From NCBI GenBank assembly GCA_001698425.1, contig MBRE01000041.1, positions 167,888-212,851 of the forward strand: 44,964 bases of DNA, given 5' to 3'. Of this stretch, positions 36,847-44,294 are shown piece after piece. The notes beneath the pieces were generated by a model, which worked only from the letters and a program-made list of their open reading frames with translations, made no database searches and had not been told where the DNA came from. Each line of letters begins with the position of its first letter. The stretch's first letter is position 1. The position numbers were made by a program, and so were the translations under genes. This stretch comes from Oscillatoriales cyanobacterium USR001 (GTDB lineage: Bacteria; Cyanobacteriota; Cyanobacteriia; Cyanobacteriales; Microcoleaceae).

Positions 36847-37097
36847 GCTTCGTCCTCTCGCTGAAGCATTGGAAGATAATCAGTAAGAGTGGCTTCTGCT
36901 AGGGCAATGTCTTCATCTGCAAACTCGGCTTTGAATGCAGCAGCTTCTTCCTCAGAGAGAGCATCCCATTTTTTTGCGAGTTCTTGTTGGCAGAGAGATA
37001 CAGCGAAGTTTAGCAATTGTTTTTGTCTATTTTCTGGCAGTTGGGCAAACACTTGCAGAAGTCGCTCCTCAATTGATTCTATGGTTTCTAGACTCAT
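36843..37097 (-). CDS. Antitoxin of the MazF-like toxin
   Basis: An 84-residue acidic helical protein (ESIEERLLQVFAQLPENRQKQLLNFAVSLCQQEL, then an acidic tail). It overlaps the toxin start by four bases, the usual toxin-antitoxin order. The N-terminal half looks like DUF2281/RHH-type antitoxins that bind DNA. The tail would cover the MazF surface. Confidence 0.8.
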   Translation of the reverse strand: MSLETIESIEERLLQVFAQLPENRQKQLLNFAVSLCQQELAKKWDALSEEEAAAFKAEFADEDIALAEATLTDYLPMLQREDEA

Positions 37098-37231
37098 GGG
37101 TGTTGGTATTACTAATTCCTGTCCTAGTTTAAGTTTACCATGATTTGTACCTAGTTAAAAATTTAGATATTCAATCAAGTTTAAATATCTAGAAAATATT
37201 TGCTATTAAAGCTTAACAATGATTATAACTG

Positions 37232-37480
37232 CTAAGCTATTGTAACTGCTTCTTGCCGAATAGCAGGGCGATCGAATTTGGTGGGAATCCGTAGCATACT
37301 TCCAGGTAAAGTTGCTAAGGCAACTGTGTTGTCAAGCATATCAAAAAATTCGACACTATAACCTGTTTCTAATCCGGCGACTTCATGGCATTCTACAACT
37401 GTGCCGATATCACCAACCTGGAGATTTTCTTCAGGCACATTGCTTAAGAGTATGACATCTGTATAGAGCAGAAAATCCAT
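37232..37480 (-). CDS. DUF4926 domain protein
   Basis: An 82-residue protein matching DUF4926: LLYTDVILLSNVPEENLQVGDIGTVVECHEV, then GYSVEFFDMLDNTVALATLPGSMLRI, a small SH3-like fold. These are often found near toxin-antitoxin genes and may be small antitoxin-like or SH3 regulators. No DUF6883 or other partner gene is adjacent. Confidence 0.8.
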   Translation of the reverse strand: MDFLLYTDVILLSNVPEENLQVGDIGTVVECHEVAGLETGYSVEFFDMLDNTVALATLPGSMLRIPTKFDRPAIRQEAVTIA

Positions 37481-37572
37481 AATTCCTTCTTGTTAGCTTT
37501 ACGGCACAACTCTTCTTTATCTGTGTATTTGACAAAAGTGATTAATATACTATATACTAATATTAAATGAAG

Positions 37573-37688
37573 AGGTGCCCCGAACTGCACGGGGAGGTAT
37601 GGCGCGGTTGAAATCCCGTGCGCCTATCATAGACAAGGTGCCCCGAACTGCACGGGGAGTTATGGTACGGTTGAGATACCGTGCGCCT
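37573..37688. repeat. Tandem pair of 53-bp structured elements
   Basis: Two copies, 37573-37625 and 37636-37688, each contain CCCCG-AACTGCA-CGGGG and then a second stem: GCGCGG...CCGTGC in copy 1, GTACGGT...ACCGTGC in copy 2. Stem differences between the copies preserve pairing (C-G to U-G, and G-U to A-U). It lies 104 bases upstream of mnmG. A structured RNA element or a mobile palindrome is possible. Confidence 0.6.
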
Positions 37689-37744
37689 GTCTAAAATTTT
37701 ATTCAATATTATATAGCGCTTTTCAAGCAAGTGACATAAGCCCC

Positions 37745-37789
37745 TAGAAATCAACAACTAGCCATTAGCAATTAGCCTTTAACAATTAG
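37745..37789. repeat. Degenerate heptamer array before mnmG
   Basis: Units like ATTAGCC and TTAACAA, close to a 7-bp period, end just before the mnmG ATG. It replaces the normal leader and leaves no Shine-Dalgarno sequence. Confidence 0.6.
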
Positions 37790-37791
37790 CC

Positions 37792-39729
37792 ATGACCACA
37801 AAAACTCCTCCACAATTCCAAGACCACTTCGACATCATCGTAGTCGGTGCTGGACACTCAGGCTGCGAAGCCGCCCTCGCCGCCGCCCGCCTCAATTGTC
37901 GCACCCTATTACTAACTTTAAATCTCGATAAAATTGCCTGGCAACCTTGCAATCCTGCCGTCGGTGGTCCCGCTAAAACTCAACTGACAAATGAAGTGGA
38001 TGCTCTAGGTGGAGAAATCGGCAAAATGGCCGATCGCACGTACTTACAAAAACGCATTCTTAACTCCTCGCGCGGCCCCGCAGTTTGGGCATTACGCGCT
38101 CAAACAGACAAGCGCGAATACGCCGCTGTAATGAAGAATATTGTCGAAAATCAAGACAATTTAAGCATTCGCGAAAGCATGGTGACAGACTTAGTTTTGG
38201 GTGCTAATGATGAAATTATTGGTGTGGAAACTTATTTCGGTGTCGCCTTCGGTTGTAAAGCCGTAATTCTCACCACTGGCACATTTTTAGGTGGCATTAT
38301 TTGGGTAGGAAATAAATCAATGCCGGCGGGACGTGCTGGTGAATTTGCCGCCGTTGGTTTGACGGAAACTCTCAATAAATTAGGCTTTGAAACGGGAAGA
38401 TTAAAGACAGGAACTCCCGCCAGAGTTGATAAGCGATCGCTCAATTACACTAACTTAGAACCCCAACCCGGTGATGCCGATGTTCGCTGGTTTAGCTTCG
38501 ATCCAGATGTGTGGATAGAACGGGAACAAATGCCTTGCTATCTGACTCGAACAACTCCAGAAACCCATCAATTAATTAGAGAAAATTTACACCTTTCTCC
38601 CGTTTACGGCGGCTGGGTAGATGCGAAGGGACCGCGTTATTGTCCGAGTATTGAAGATAAAATTGTCCGCTTTGCAGATAAAGATAGTCATCAGATATTT
38701 ATTGAACCAGAAGGCCGCGATATTCCTGAGTTATATATTCAGGGATTTTCTACTGGTTTACCAGAAAATTTGCAGTTGCAAATGTTGCGGACTCTTCCCG
38801 GTTTAGAAAATTGCGTGATGTTGCGGCCAGCTTATGCGGTGGAATACGATTATTTACCCGCAACTCAGTGTTTTCCTAATTTAATGACTAAGAAAATTGA
38901 GGGGTTATTTTGTGCTGGCCAAGTTAACGGTACAACTGGTTATGAAGAAGCAGCAGCCCAGGGAATTGTGGCCGGAATTAATGCTGCTAGATTTGTCAAT
39001 CATCAAGAAATGATTGTCTTTCCCCGCGAGCACAGTTACCTGGGTACGCTAATTGATGATTTGTGTACGAAAGACTTACGGGAACCTTATCGAATGCTCA
39101 CTTCTCGGTCAGAATATCGGTTATTATTACGTTCGGATAATGCCGATCAACGTCTCACGCCTTTGGGCCGAGAAATTGGTTTAATTGATAACCGCCGTTG
39201 GGAGTTATTTCAACGGAAACAAGCTAATATTGTAGCAGAAAAGGAACGACTTTACTCGACGCGGGTGAAGGAAGGCGATGAGGTAGGAAAGGCAATTTTT
39301 GCCGATTTGCAACAAACAATTAAAGGCTCGATTACTTTGGCTGATTTGTTACGCCGTCCCGGTTTCCACTATGGGGATTTGGAACGCTATAATTTGGCTA
39401 ATTCTAGTTTGGAATTGGCGGAGAAGGAAGGGGCAGAAATTGATATTAAATATTCTGGCTACTTGCAACGTCAACAACATCAAATTGACCAAGTTAGCAA
39501 ACACGAACATCGTCAATTACCGCCAGATTTGGATTATATGACCATTGAAACTCTCTCGAAGGAGTCGCGGGAAAAGTTGGCGAAAGTGAAGCCATTAACT
39601 ATTGGTCAAGCGGCGAGAATTGGGGGGGTGAATCCGGCGGATGTGACGGCTTTGTTGATTTATTTGGAGATGCGATCGCGTATTTTGTCAGCAGAATTAA
39701 GCCAACAGACAGCTAGTGCAGTAAAATGA
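37792..39729 (+). CDS. mnmG: tRNA uridine-5-carboxymethylaminomethylation enzyme MnmG
   Basis: A 645-residue FAD protein that, with MnmE, modifies U34 of tRNAs. FAD motif: [20 protein letters not shown]. Family blocks: [75 protein letters not shown] and [17 protein letters not shown]. The C-terminal helical domain binds MnmE. Full length, no damage. The partner mnmE is not here. Confidence 0.96.
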   Translation: MTTKTPPQFQDHFDIIVVGAGHSGCEAALAAARLNCRTLLLTLNLDKIAWQPCNPAVGGPAKTQLTNEVDALGGEIGKMADRTYLQKRILNSSRGPAVWALRAQTDKREYAAVMKNIVENQDNLSIRESMVTDLVLGANDEIIGVETYFGVAFGCKAVILTTGTFLGGIIWVGNKSMPAGRAGEFAAVGLTETLNKLGFETGRLKTGTPARVDKRSLNYTNLEPQPGDADVRWFSFDPDVWIEREQMPCYLTRTTPETHQLIRENLHLSPVYGGWVDAKGPRYCPSIEDKIVRFADKDSHQIFIEPEGRDIPELYIQGFSTGLPENLQLQMLRTLPGLENCVMLRPAYAVEYDYLPATQCFPNLMTKKIEGLFCAGQVNGTTGYEEAAAQGIVAGINAARFVNHQEMIVFPREHSYLGTLIDDLCTKDLREPYRMLTSRSEYRLLLRSDNADQRLTPLGREIGLIDNRRWELFQRKQANIVAEKERLYSTRVKEGDEVGKAIFADLQQTIKGSITLADLLRRPGFHYGDLERYNLANSSLELAEKEGAEIDIKYSGYLQRQQHQIDQVSKHEHRQLPPDLDYMTIETLSKESREKLAKVKPLTIGQAARIGGVNPADVTALLIYLEMRSRILSAELSQQTASAVK

Positions 39730-39781
39730 TGCGCTACAAACATGGCTTTTTAGTTTATTTTATAGTTGGTCAAATCCGAAT

Positions 39782-40417
39782 ATGGTGACAACAATTGGTG
39801 TTCGAGAAACGATTAAAAGTTTGAACGATTTACAGGCTAAGTTTAATTTAACTCAGACTGAAGATGATAACTTTTTTACCGAATGGTATGAAGATTTACC
39901 CGAAATTACCGAAACAGAAAAAACGGCTTTAGAGCGCATTAAACAGCGTTATAATTATCATCGTTTATCCTCACAGTTACTAGAAGGAACAATTAATTTA
40001 GTGGTAGTTTCTCCTTTATTAGAAGTAGCAGGTTTTTTAGATCCACCTTTTAGAATTAAGTCACCTGAATCAGTAGAGTTGATTATTGAAGACCCAGATC
40101 AAACTGTTATCAAGGGACTAATAGATGTTTTAGTGGTGCAGGAAAATTTATGGATATTAGTCATAGAATCAAAACGTACCAGTATTCCTGTCATTGCCGC
40201 GTTACCGCAAATTTTAGCTTATATGATGGCTAATTCTAGCAAGGATAAAGTAACTTTTGGTATGGCAACTAATGGGGATAGTTTTGTTTTTATTAAACTC
40301 ACTCATCAGGGAATAGCACAATATGATGTGTCGCGGGAATTTTCCCTATTTCCTCGACGACATGAGTTGTCTGAAGTGCTACGAATTTTAAAGAAATTGG
40401 GACATTCTAGTTTGTAG
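39782..40417 (+). CDS. HsdR-N-like (type I restriction R subunit N-domain) protein
   Basis: A 211-residue protein resembling the nuclease domain of type I restriction R subunits, common as a stand-alone gene in cyanobacteria. The core GLIDVLVVQENLWILVIESKR gives the D ... ExK nuclease motif, with GMATNGDSFVFIKL later. There is no helicase part, so it is a nuclease-like protein alone. Role in defence is inferred. Confidence 0.7.
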   Translation: MVTTIGVRETIKSLNDLQAKFNLTQTEDDNFFTEWYEDLPEITETEKTALERIKQRYNYHRLSSQLLEGTINLVVVSPLLEVAGFLDPPFRIKSPESVELIIEDPDQTVIKGLIDVLVVQENLWILVIESKRTSIPVIAALPQILAYMMANSSKDKVTFGMATNGDSFVFIKLTHQGIAQYDVSREFSLFPRRHELSEVLRILKKLGHSSL

Positions 40418-40533
40418 TCGATATTCATCTCCAACAAAAGCATCAGCCGAACTTTGTGGCGATCGCACTCGATCGAACTCACGTTACAATAAAGTTGAAG
40501 TTTAAAAAAGGCAATAAATGAGGTGATTGTACA

Positions 40534-40870
40534 ATGGATAAGCTAGAACAATATCGTCAGTCGATTCAAGCATTATTAACGGAATATGCAGCAACTCCAA
40601 TCTCCAATGGCGCGATCGAATCCCAAATAATTTTTGATATAGATTCGAGATCATTATCAAGTGACAAATGTTGGTTGGGATGGGCATCGGCGGGTGTATG
40701 GATGCGTGATACATTTGGATATTAAGGATGGCAAAATTTGGTTGCAGCAGAATACAACGGAGATGCGAGTCGCGCACGAATTGGTGGCAATGGGTGTGGC
40801 AAAGGAGGATATTATCTTGGGATTTCAAGCGCCCTATGTTCGGGAGTGGACTGGCTTTGGGGTGGGTTAA
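40534..40870 (+). pseudogene. xisI: xisI-like gene broken by a one-base frameshift
   Basis: Frame one gives MDKLEQYRQSIQALLTEYA through IIFDIDS; frame two continues with DHYQVTNVGWDGHRRVYG and ends REWTGFGVG. Joined, they make a full XisI protein of about 111 residues (fdxN element excision controlling factor family). One extra A at 40648 (TTCGAGATCAT) explains the shift. GAGGTG is 8 bases before the ATG. No xisH is next to it, whereas the two are usually paired. Confidence 0.85.
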
Positions 40871-40915
40871 AAATGAGAAATTCATAGAATTTTTAGCGGC
40901 GGCGATCGCACTCAA

Positions 40916-41527
40916 TTACTCACCAGCCGCAAATACCTCTTCTGCCCGCAAATTTAAGTCTGGAAATATTGGCGAAATCAAACAGTCACTTCCCCGAAAT
41001 TGTTGTCTTTGATAAACTCCTTCAACTAACTGATAAACTGTAATCACAGGCTGTTTCAGCGAACCAATATAACGCTTACCTCCCAGCCCTAAATAATCGG
41101 CAATCCAATACTCAGGAATGCCTAAAGCTTCATAATCTTCCACTTTCCGAGCATAGTCATTTTGCCAATTCGTACTAACAACTTCAACCACTAATTTAAC
41201 AGAGTTACCAAGTGTAATTACTGGCTCATTTTTCCACAATGGCTCATTCGCTAAAGCCGTGCGATCGAGAATTGCAATATCCGGCCGAAAAGCTGAATTA
41301 GCGCCCAAAGGTTTAATCAAGCATTTCATGGGAATAAACCAAGGCAAATTAAGTAAATCGATCGCCACATTAAGTTTACGATTAATTAACCCTGTTACCT
41401 GTTCGTGGGGGCCGGTAGGTTCCAAATCGATTAATTCTCCATCAATTAACTCGTAGCGGACATCATCTAAATAGTTAGCAATGAATTGATCAAAGCTTAG
41501 GACACCTGTATCGATCGCGGAAACCAT
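40916..41527 (-). CDS. Uma2 family endonuclease (DUF820)
   Basis: A 203-residue Uma2 protein. It has the family blocks YELIDGELIDLEPTGPHEQVTGL, FRPDIAILDR, VKLVVEVVSTNWQNDYARKVEDYEALGIPEYWIADY (the PD-(D/E)xK core, with E ... S in the last motif) and the C-terminal QLVEGVYQRQQF. Common in cyanobacteria in many copies; the function is not settled. The ATG at 41527 is preferred to one ten codons upstream. Confidence 0.85.
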   Translation of the reverse strand: MVSAIDTGVLSFDQFIANYLDDVRYELIDGELIDLEPTGPHEQVTGLINRKLNVAIDLLNLPWFIPMKCLIKPLGANSAFRPDIAILDRTALANEPLWKNEPVITLGNSVKLVVEVVSTNWQNDYARKVEDYEALGIPEYWIADYLGLGGKRYIGSLKQPVITVYQLVEGVYQRQQFRGSDCLISPIFPDLNLRAEEVFAAGE

Positions 41528-41622
41528 AGATATTTGTCCTTTACCCGTTTGGTTCAATTATATTATATCGGTGGTGTCGCGCACATCCGCCAAGGGTTGA
41601 AACCGAATGAAAATCCGAGATA

Positions 41623-41733
41623 ATGACAGCCGGAATCAAAGAAACCGGGTTTTTTCCCATCTCTTGACCTCTAAAGAAATATCTCGCCAAAAACCCGGTT
41701 TCTGGCCACCCACCAATTATGCTAAAATAAATC
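41623..41733. repeat. AAACCGGG palindrome plus promoter cassette, copy A
   Basis: GACAGCCGGAATCAAAGAAA leads into ACCGGGTTTTTT, then about 35 bases including GAAATATCTCG, then AAAAACCCGGTTTCTGGCC, CACCAATTATGC and TAAAATAAATCTC. TGCTAAAAT is an extended -10 promoter match. It ends just before the vapB-like gene. Related to the copies at 42459-42600 and 44155-44294. Confidence 0.8.
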
Positions 41734-41758
41734 TCATTGATATTAATCGGAGGTTGTC

Positions 41759-42028
41759 ATGCTGAGTATAGAATTGGACAAGGAAACGGAAGCTTATTTA
41801 GTAGAAATTTTGGGTAGGGAGAAAACTACTAGCGATGAATTGATTAAACGCTTAGTTAAAGATCGTTGGCTGAGTTTACAACCGCGTCAAACTATTGTCG
41901 AAAGACTGGGGGGACATCCCGAACATTTGCTAGAAGATGCGCCGCCTGATTTATCAGATCGGGCTAATCGGAAAAAGGCGATCGAAACTTATTTGCAGAA
42001 AAGACATCCTGAATATCATCCCCAATGA
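41759..42028 (+). CDS. VapB-like antitoxin
   Basis: An 89-residue protein with an N-terminal helix-turn core (LSIELDKETEAYLVEILGREKTTSDELIKRLVKDRWL) typical of ribbon-helix-helix antitoxins. The C-terminal acidic tail (LLEDAPPDLSDRANRKKAIE) would bind the toxin. CGGAGG is seven bases before the ATG. It overlaps the next gene by four bases. Confidence 0.85.
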   Translation: MLSIELDKETEAYLVEILGREKTTSDELIKRLVKDRWLSLQPRQTIVERLGGHPEHLLEDAPPDLSDRANRKKAIETYLQKRHPEYHPQ

Positions 42029-42453
42029 CTTATCATCCCGTAATTATTGTAGATAGTGGAGTTCTAGTAGCTTACTACAGTGTCAAAGATAGCTATCATC
42101 AACAGGCGCGAGTTTTCTTTGAAAGATGTACAAGTAATCTGATAACTACCACTGGTTGTGTTACTGAAGTGATGTGGCTTTTAAGTCCTAATTGGCGAAT
42201 ACAGAATAAGTTTTTACAGGGAGTTGCCAGGGGAGTTTTTGAATCTATCCCATTGCTTCCTGAAGATTTTTCGCGGATTACTGAACTAAATGAACGGTAT
42301 GCAGATTTGCCGGGAGATTTTGCTGATTTGTCTTTAATTGCTATTTCTGAACGGCTGAATATTCCGGCAATTGCTACTTTAGATAATGATTTTGATGTTT
42401 ATCGACGTTATCGAAATCAACCTTTTGAACGGGTGTTTTTACCTGAAGATTAA
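42025..42453 (+). CDS. PIN-domain VapC toxin
   Basis: A 142-residue PIN RNase. The active site has IIVDSGVLVAYY (Asp10), TTGCVTEVMWLL (Glu), DLPGDFADLSLIAIS (Asp) and ATLDNDFDVYRRY (Asp). All four acidic positions are intact. Starts with the ATGA overlap to the antitoxin. Cuts tRNA or rRNA in known VapC toxins; the target here is unknown. Confidence 0.9.
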   Translation: MTYHPVIIVDSGVLVAYYSVKDSYHQQARVFFERCTSNLITTTGCVTEVMWLLSPNWRIQNKFLQGVARGVFESIPLLPEDFSRITELNERYADLPGDFADLSLIAISERLNIPAIATLDNDFDVYRRYRNQPFERVFLPED

Positions 42454-42458
42454 AAATG

Positions 42459-42600
42459 AATGACAGCCGGAATCAAAGAAACCGGGTTTTTTTCCAAATC
42501 TTTGCAATGTAACGAAATATCTCGCAAAAACCCGGTTTCTGGCCACCCACCAATGATGCTAAAATAAATCTTAGTGCTATTCTCTACCCCCCTCGCCATC
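42459..42600. repeat. AAACCGGG palindrome plus promoter cassette, copy B
   Basis: It repeats copy A, then extends through CTCTACCCCCCTCGCCATC to an ATG. This extension is shared with copy C. Its TGCTAAAAT extended -10 is kept. It lies between the vapC-like gene and the fragment of a CHAT/TPR gene. Confidence 0.85.
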
Positions 42601-42681
42601 ATGGATGAAACTCGCGCCCAAGTTTATCTACAATTGCTTAACGCGCTTATGCTAAAATTTAATCACCAGAAATTAAGGTAA
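42601..42681 (+). pseudogene. Start fragment of a CHAT/TPR gene
   Basis: ATG GAT GAA ACT CGC GCC CAA begins just like the gene at 44295 (MDETRAQ-YL), stays similar for about 15 codons, then runs into unrelated sequence and stops after 26 codons. The continuation of the ancestral gene seems to be the fragment at 43454, with the toxin/immunity pair between them. Confidence 0.75.
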
Positions 42682-42708
42682 GAGGGGAAAGCACAGGAGC
42701 GAAGGAAA

Positions 42709-43074
42709 GTGAGCGATTTTTCAGATGAGGAGATTTATCGAGAGATTGGTGCGATCGTCAGCGAGTACGATATTCTTAAATGTGACGAGTGTGCCAAAGC
42801 CGTGTTAAAATGGCTGGCAGAAAATAGAATTGCGGGTAAATTACTCAGACTAAAAACAAGGTTTGATGATGAAGACTTTATCTTGAGCGAACGTATGCTC
42901 CAAAAAGGATTGGGTGAATCAATCACAGAAAACGGTACTCACTACGGTGTTGAAGTTCGAGGACGAGTGTTTGATAATCTGTCAGCACAAGGAATGTTTA
43001 GGACCGAGTGGGTGAAGGATTTTTCCTGTCCTAGCGATGAATTTGTTGTGGAAGAGCTAGAAAACTTTGACTAG
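42709..43074 (+). CDS. Papain-fold toxin domain protein
   Basis: A 121-residue protein matching the papain-fold toxin domain (Tox-PL-2 type): KCDECAKAVLKWL supplies the candidate catalytic Cys25 or Cys28. THYGVEVRGRVFDNL supplies His78 and Asp89. In polymorphic toxin systems such domains act as cysteine proteases or deamidases. Starts with GTG after GAAGGAAA. No secretion or delivery domain is fused, so it is a free-standing toxin domain. The next gene, nine bases on, is the likely immunity partner. Confidence 0.75.
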   Translation: MSDFSDEEIYREIGAIVSEYDILKCDECAKAVLKWLAENRIAGKLLRLKTRFDDEDFILSERMLQKGLGESITENGTHYGVEVRGRVFDNLSAQGMFRTEWVKDFSCPSDEFVVEELENFD

Positions 43075-43083
43075 GAGATTTTT

Positions 43084-43443
43084 ATGAGCGGACTTTTTGA
43101 AATTCTGGAGAAAATTAAAGCCAAGCCAGGAATGTATATCGGACGTGCTTCTGCGACGGATCTTTTTATGTTTATAGTCGGTTATAGAACAGCAAGACGC
43201 GAGTTGGGAGTTGAACCCACAGAAAAGGAAATGGAATTTTATGGAGACTTTCAACCCTGGTTGCAAAAGCGATATCAAGTATCAACATCAGGTTCATGGG
43301 CAAGAATAATTGAGTTTTATACTAACAATGAAGAACGAGCATTTTATCGTTTTTATGAGTTGCTTGATGAGTTTTTGCAGCGAGATAGCCATTCAGAAGT
43401 AGAGCAAGTTAAGGAAAAAGTCGGTAATCTAATAACTGGATAG
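43084..43443 (+). CDS. Putative immunity protein for the papain-fold toxin
   Basis: A 119-residue protein with the pattern EKIKAKPGMYIGRASATDLFMFIVGYRTARRELG, then FYGDFQPWLQKRY and FYELLDEFLQRD. I have seen KPGMYIG-type proteins next to toxin domains, and the operon position (9-base gap, GGAG ribosome site 7 bases before ATG) fits an immunity gene. No enzymatic motif. The pairing is inference. Confidence 0.6.
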   Translation: MSGLFEILEKIKAKPGMYIGRASATDLFMFIVGYRTARRELGVEPTEKEMEFYGDFQPWLQKRYQVSTSGSWARIIEFYTNNEERAFYRFYELLDEFLQRDSHSEVEQVKEKVGNLITG

Positions 43444-43453
43444 TCAATATAAG

Positions 43454-43504
43454 TTAGAATTGGTAGATGCAGAATTTCTGGGTGTCAAGATTATTGGCGA
43501 GTAA
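43454..43504 (+). pseudogene. Internal fragment of the CHAT/TPR gene start
   Basis: TTAGAATTGGTAGATGCAGA and the next bases match codons 32-40 of the gene at 44295 with one mismatch in 27 bases, in frame, then run to a stop (LELVDAEFLGVKIIGE). Together with 42601-42681 it shows that an earlier copy of this gene start was split by the toxin/immunity module. Confidence 0.7.
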
Positions 43505-43523
43505 TTATGGAGGAAAATAAACG

Positions 43524-43898
43524 ATGAATTTAGAACAAGCTGTTTTAGATAAGTTGCGGGAATTACCCCCGGATAAGCAGCAAGAAGTTTTAGATTTTGC
43601 TGAGTTTCTTCAACAAAAAAGTCTGACTAAAAAACCTCTAAAAAGTGTCAAAGGAATGTGGGCTGACTTAAAAGTAGATATTACGGAAGAAGACATTAAG
43701 CTAAGAGGGGAACGCACAGGAGAGGAAGATATTGAGGATAATTATGAACGTTATGGATTGTACTTTTCCGAACCAATTGGTTATATACTAAAGGCAGACG
43801 GTAATCGGATACCACTAAATTACGGTGAAATAAAGATTAAAAAAACTACAGGTAAATATCATGTCATACCTCGCACAAAACCCCGCACAAGCTACTGA
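43524..43898 (+). CDS. DUF2281 antitoxin with unusual C-terminal extension
   Basis: Residues 1-55 match DUF2281 antitoxins (LEQAVLDKLRELPPDKQQEVLDFAEFLQQKS, then SVKGMWADLKVDITEEDI). Normally the protein ends near there. Here a second half (about 60-124, NYERYGLYFSEPIGYILKADGNRIPLNYGEIK) follows with no family I know. GGAGG lies before the ATG. The gene overlaps the next one by 38 bases. No toxin follows, so it is an orphan or fused antitoxin. Confidence 0.65.
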   Translation: MNLEQAVLDKLRELPPDKQQEVLDFAEFLQQKSLTKKPLKSVKGMWADLKVDITEEDIKLRGERTGEEDIEDNYERYGLYFSEPIGYILKADGNRIPLNYGEIKIKKTTGKYHVIPRTKPRTSY

Positions 43899-44139
43899 AA
43901 TCAGTCAAGAATCAGAACAAGAGATTGAGTGGGAGTTTGCGGAAATCTGGGCGGATACTCTGATATCTCCTCCTTATATTTTGATGTTAGTTAAGGAGAA
44001 GTCAGGGAAATTTTGCATCCATAACCCGGCACAAAATTATCAAGTTATTTTCACCAGTGACAATTATGATGATGCTAAAATGTGGCTTTTAGAGGATGAA
44101 TATGAGCGTTTGAATAGTCGCATTTTACAAGATTATTAA
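43861..44139 (+). CDS. Paralogue of the small protein at the window start
   Basis: A 92-residue protein whose last 70 residues match that at 6-245 (EFAEIWADTLISPPYILMLV, then HNPAQNYQVIFTSDNYDDAKMWLLEDEYERL). The N-terminal 20 residues are polar and come from the overlapped end of the DUF2281 gene. The true start could be a few codons later. Function unknown. Confidence 0.7.
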   Translation: MSYLAQNPAQATEISQESEQEIEWEFAEIWADTLISPPYILMLVKEKSGKFCIHNPAQNYQVIFTSDNYDDAKMWLLEDEYERLNSRILQDY

Positions 44140-44154
44140 TATTGCCCAAGCTAC

Positions 44155-44294
44155 AATCAAAGAAACCAAAGAAACCGGGTTTTTTTCCAAATCTTTGCAA
44201 TGTAACGAAGTATCTCGCCAAAAACCCGGTTTCTGGCCACTCACCAATTATGCTAAAATAAATCTCACTGTGATTCTCTACCCCCCTCGCCATC
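44155..44294. repeat. AAACCGGG palindrome plus promoter cassette, copy C
   Basis: Nearly identical to copy B from the palindrome to the ATG (AGAAACCGGGTTTTTTT ... AAAAACCCGGTTTCTGG, CACCAATTATGCTAAAATAA, CTCTACCCCCCTCGCCATC). It probably drives the CHAT/TPR gene through TGCTAAAAT. Confidence 0.85.

Noticed and set aside
37563..37757. Minus-strand open frame with a repeated protein motif (QPYHNSPCSSGHL)
   Set aside because: It is only the translation of the structured tandem repeat; it has no ribosome site and no family match.
40661..40870. Second xisI frame as a separate gene
   Set aside because: The two frames join into one family-length protein when a single base is removed, so it is one broken gene.
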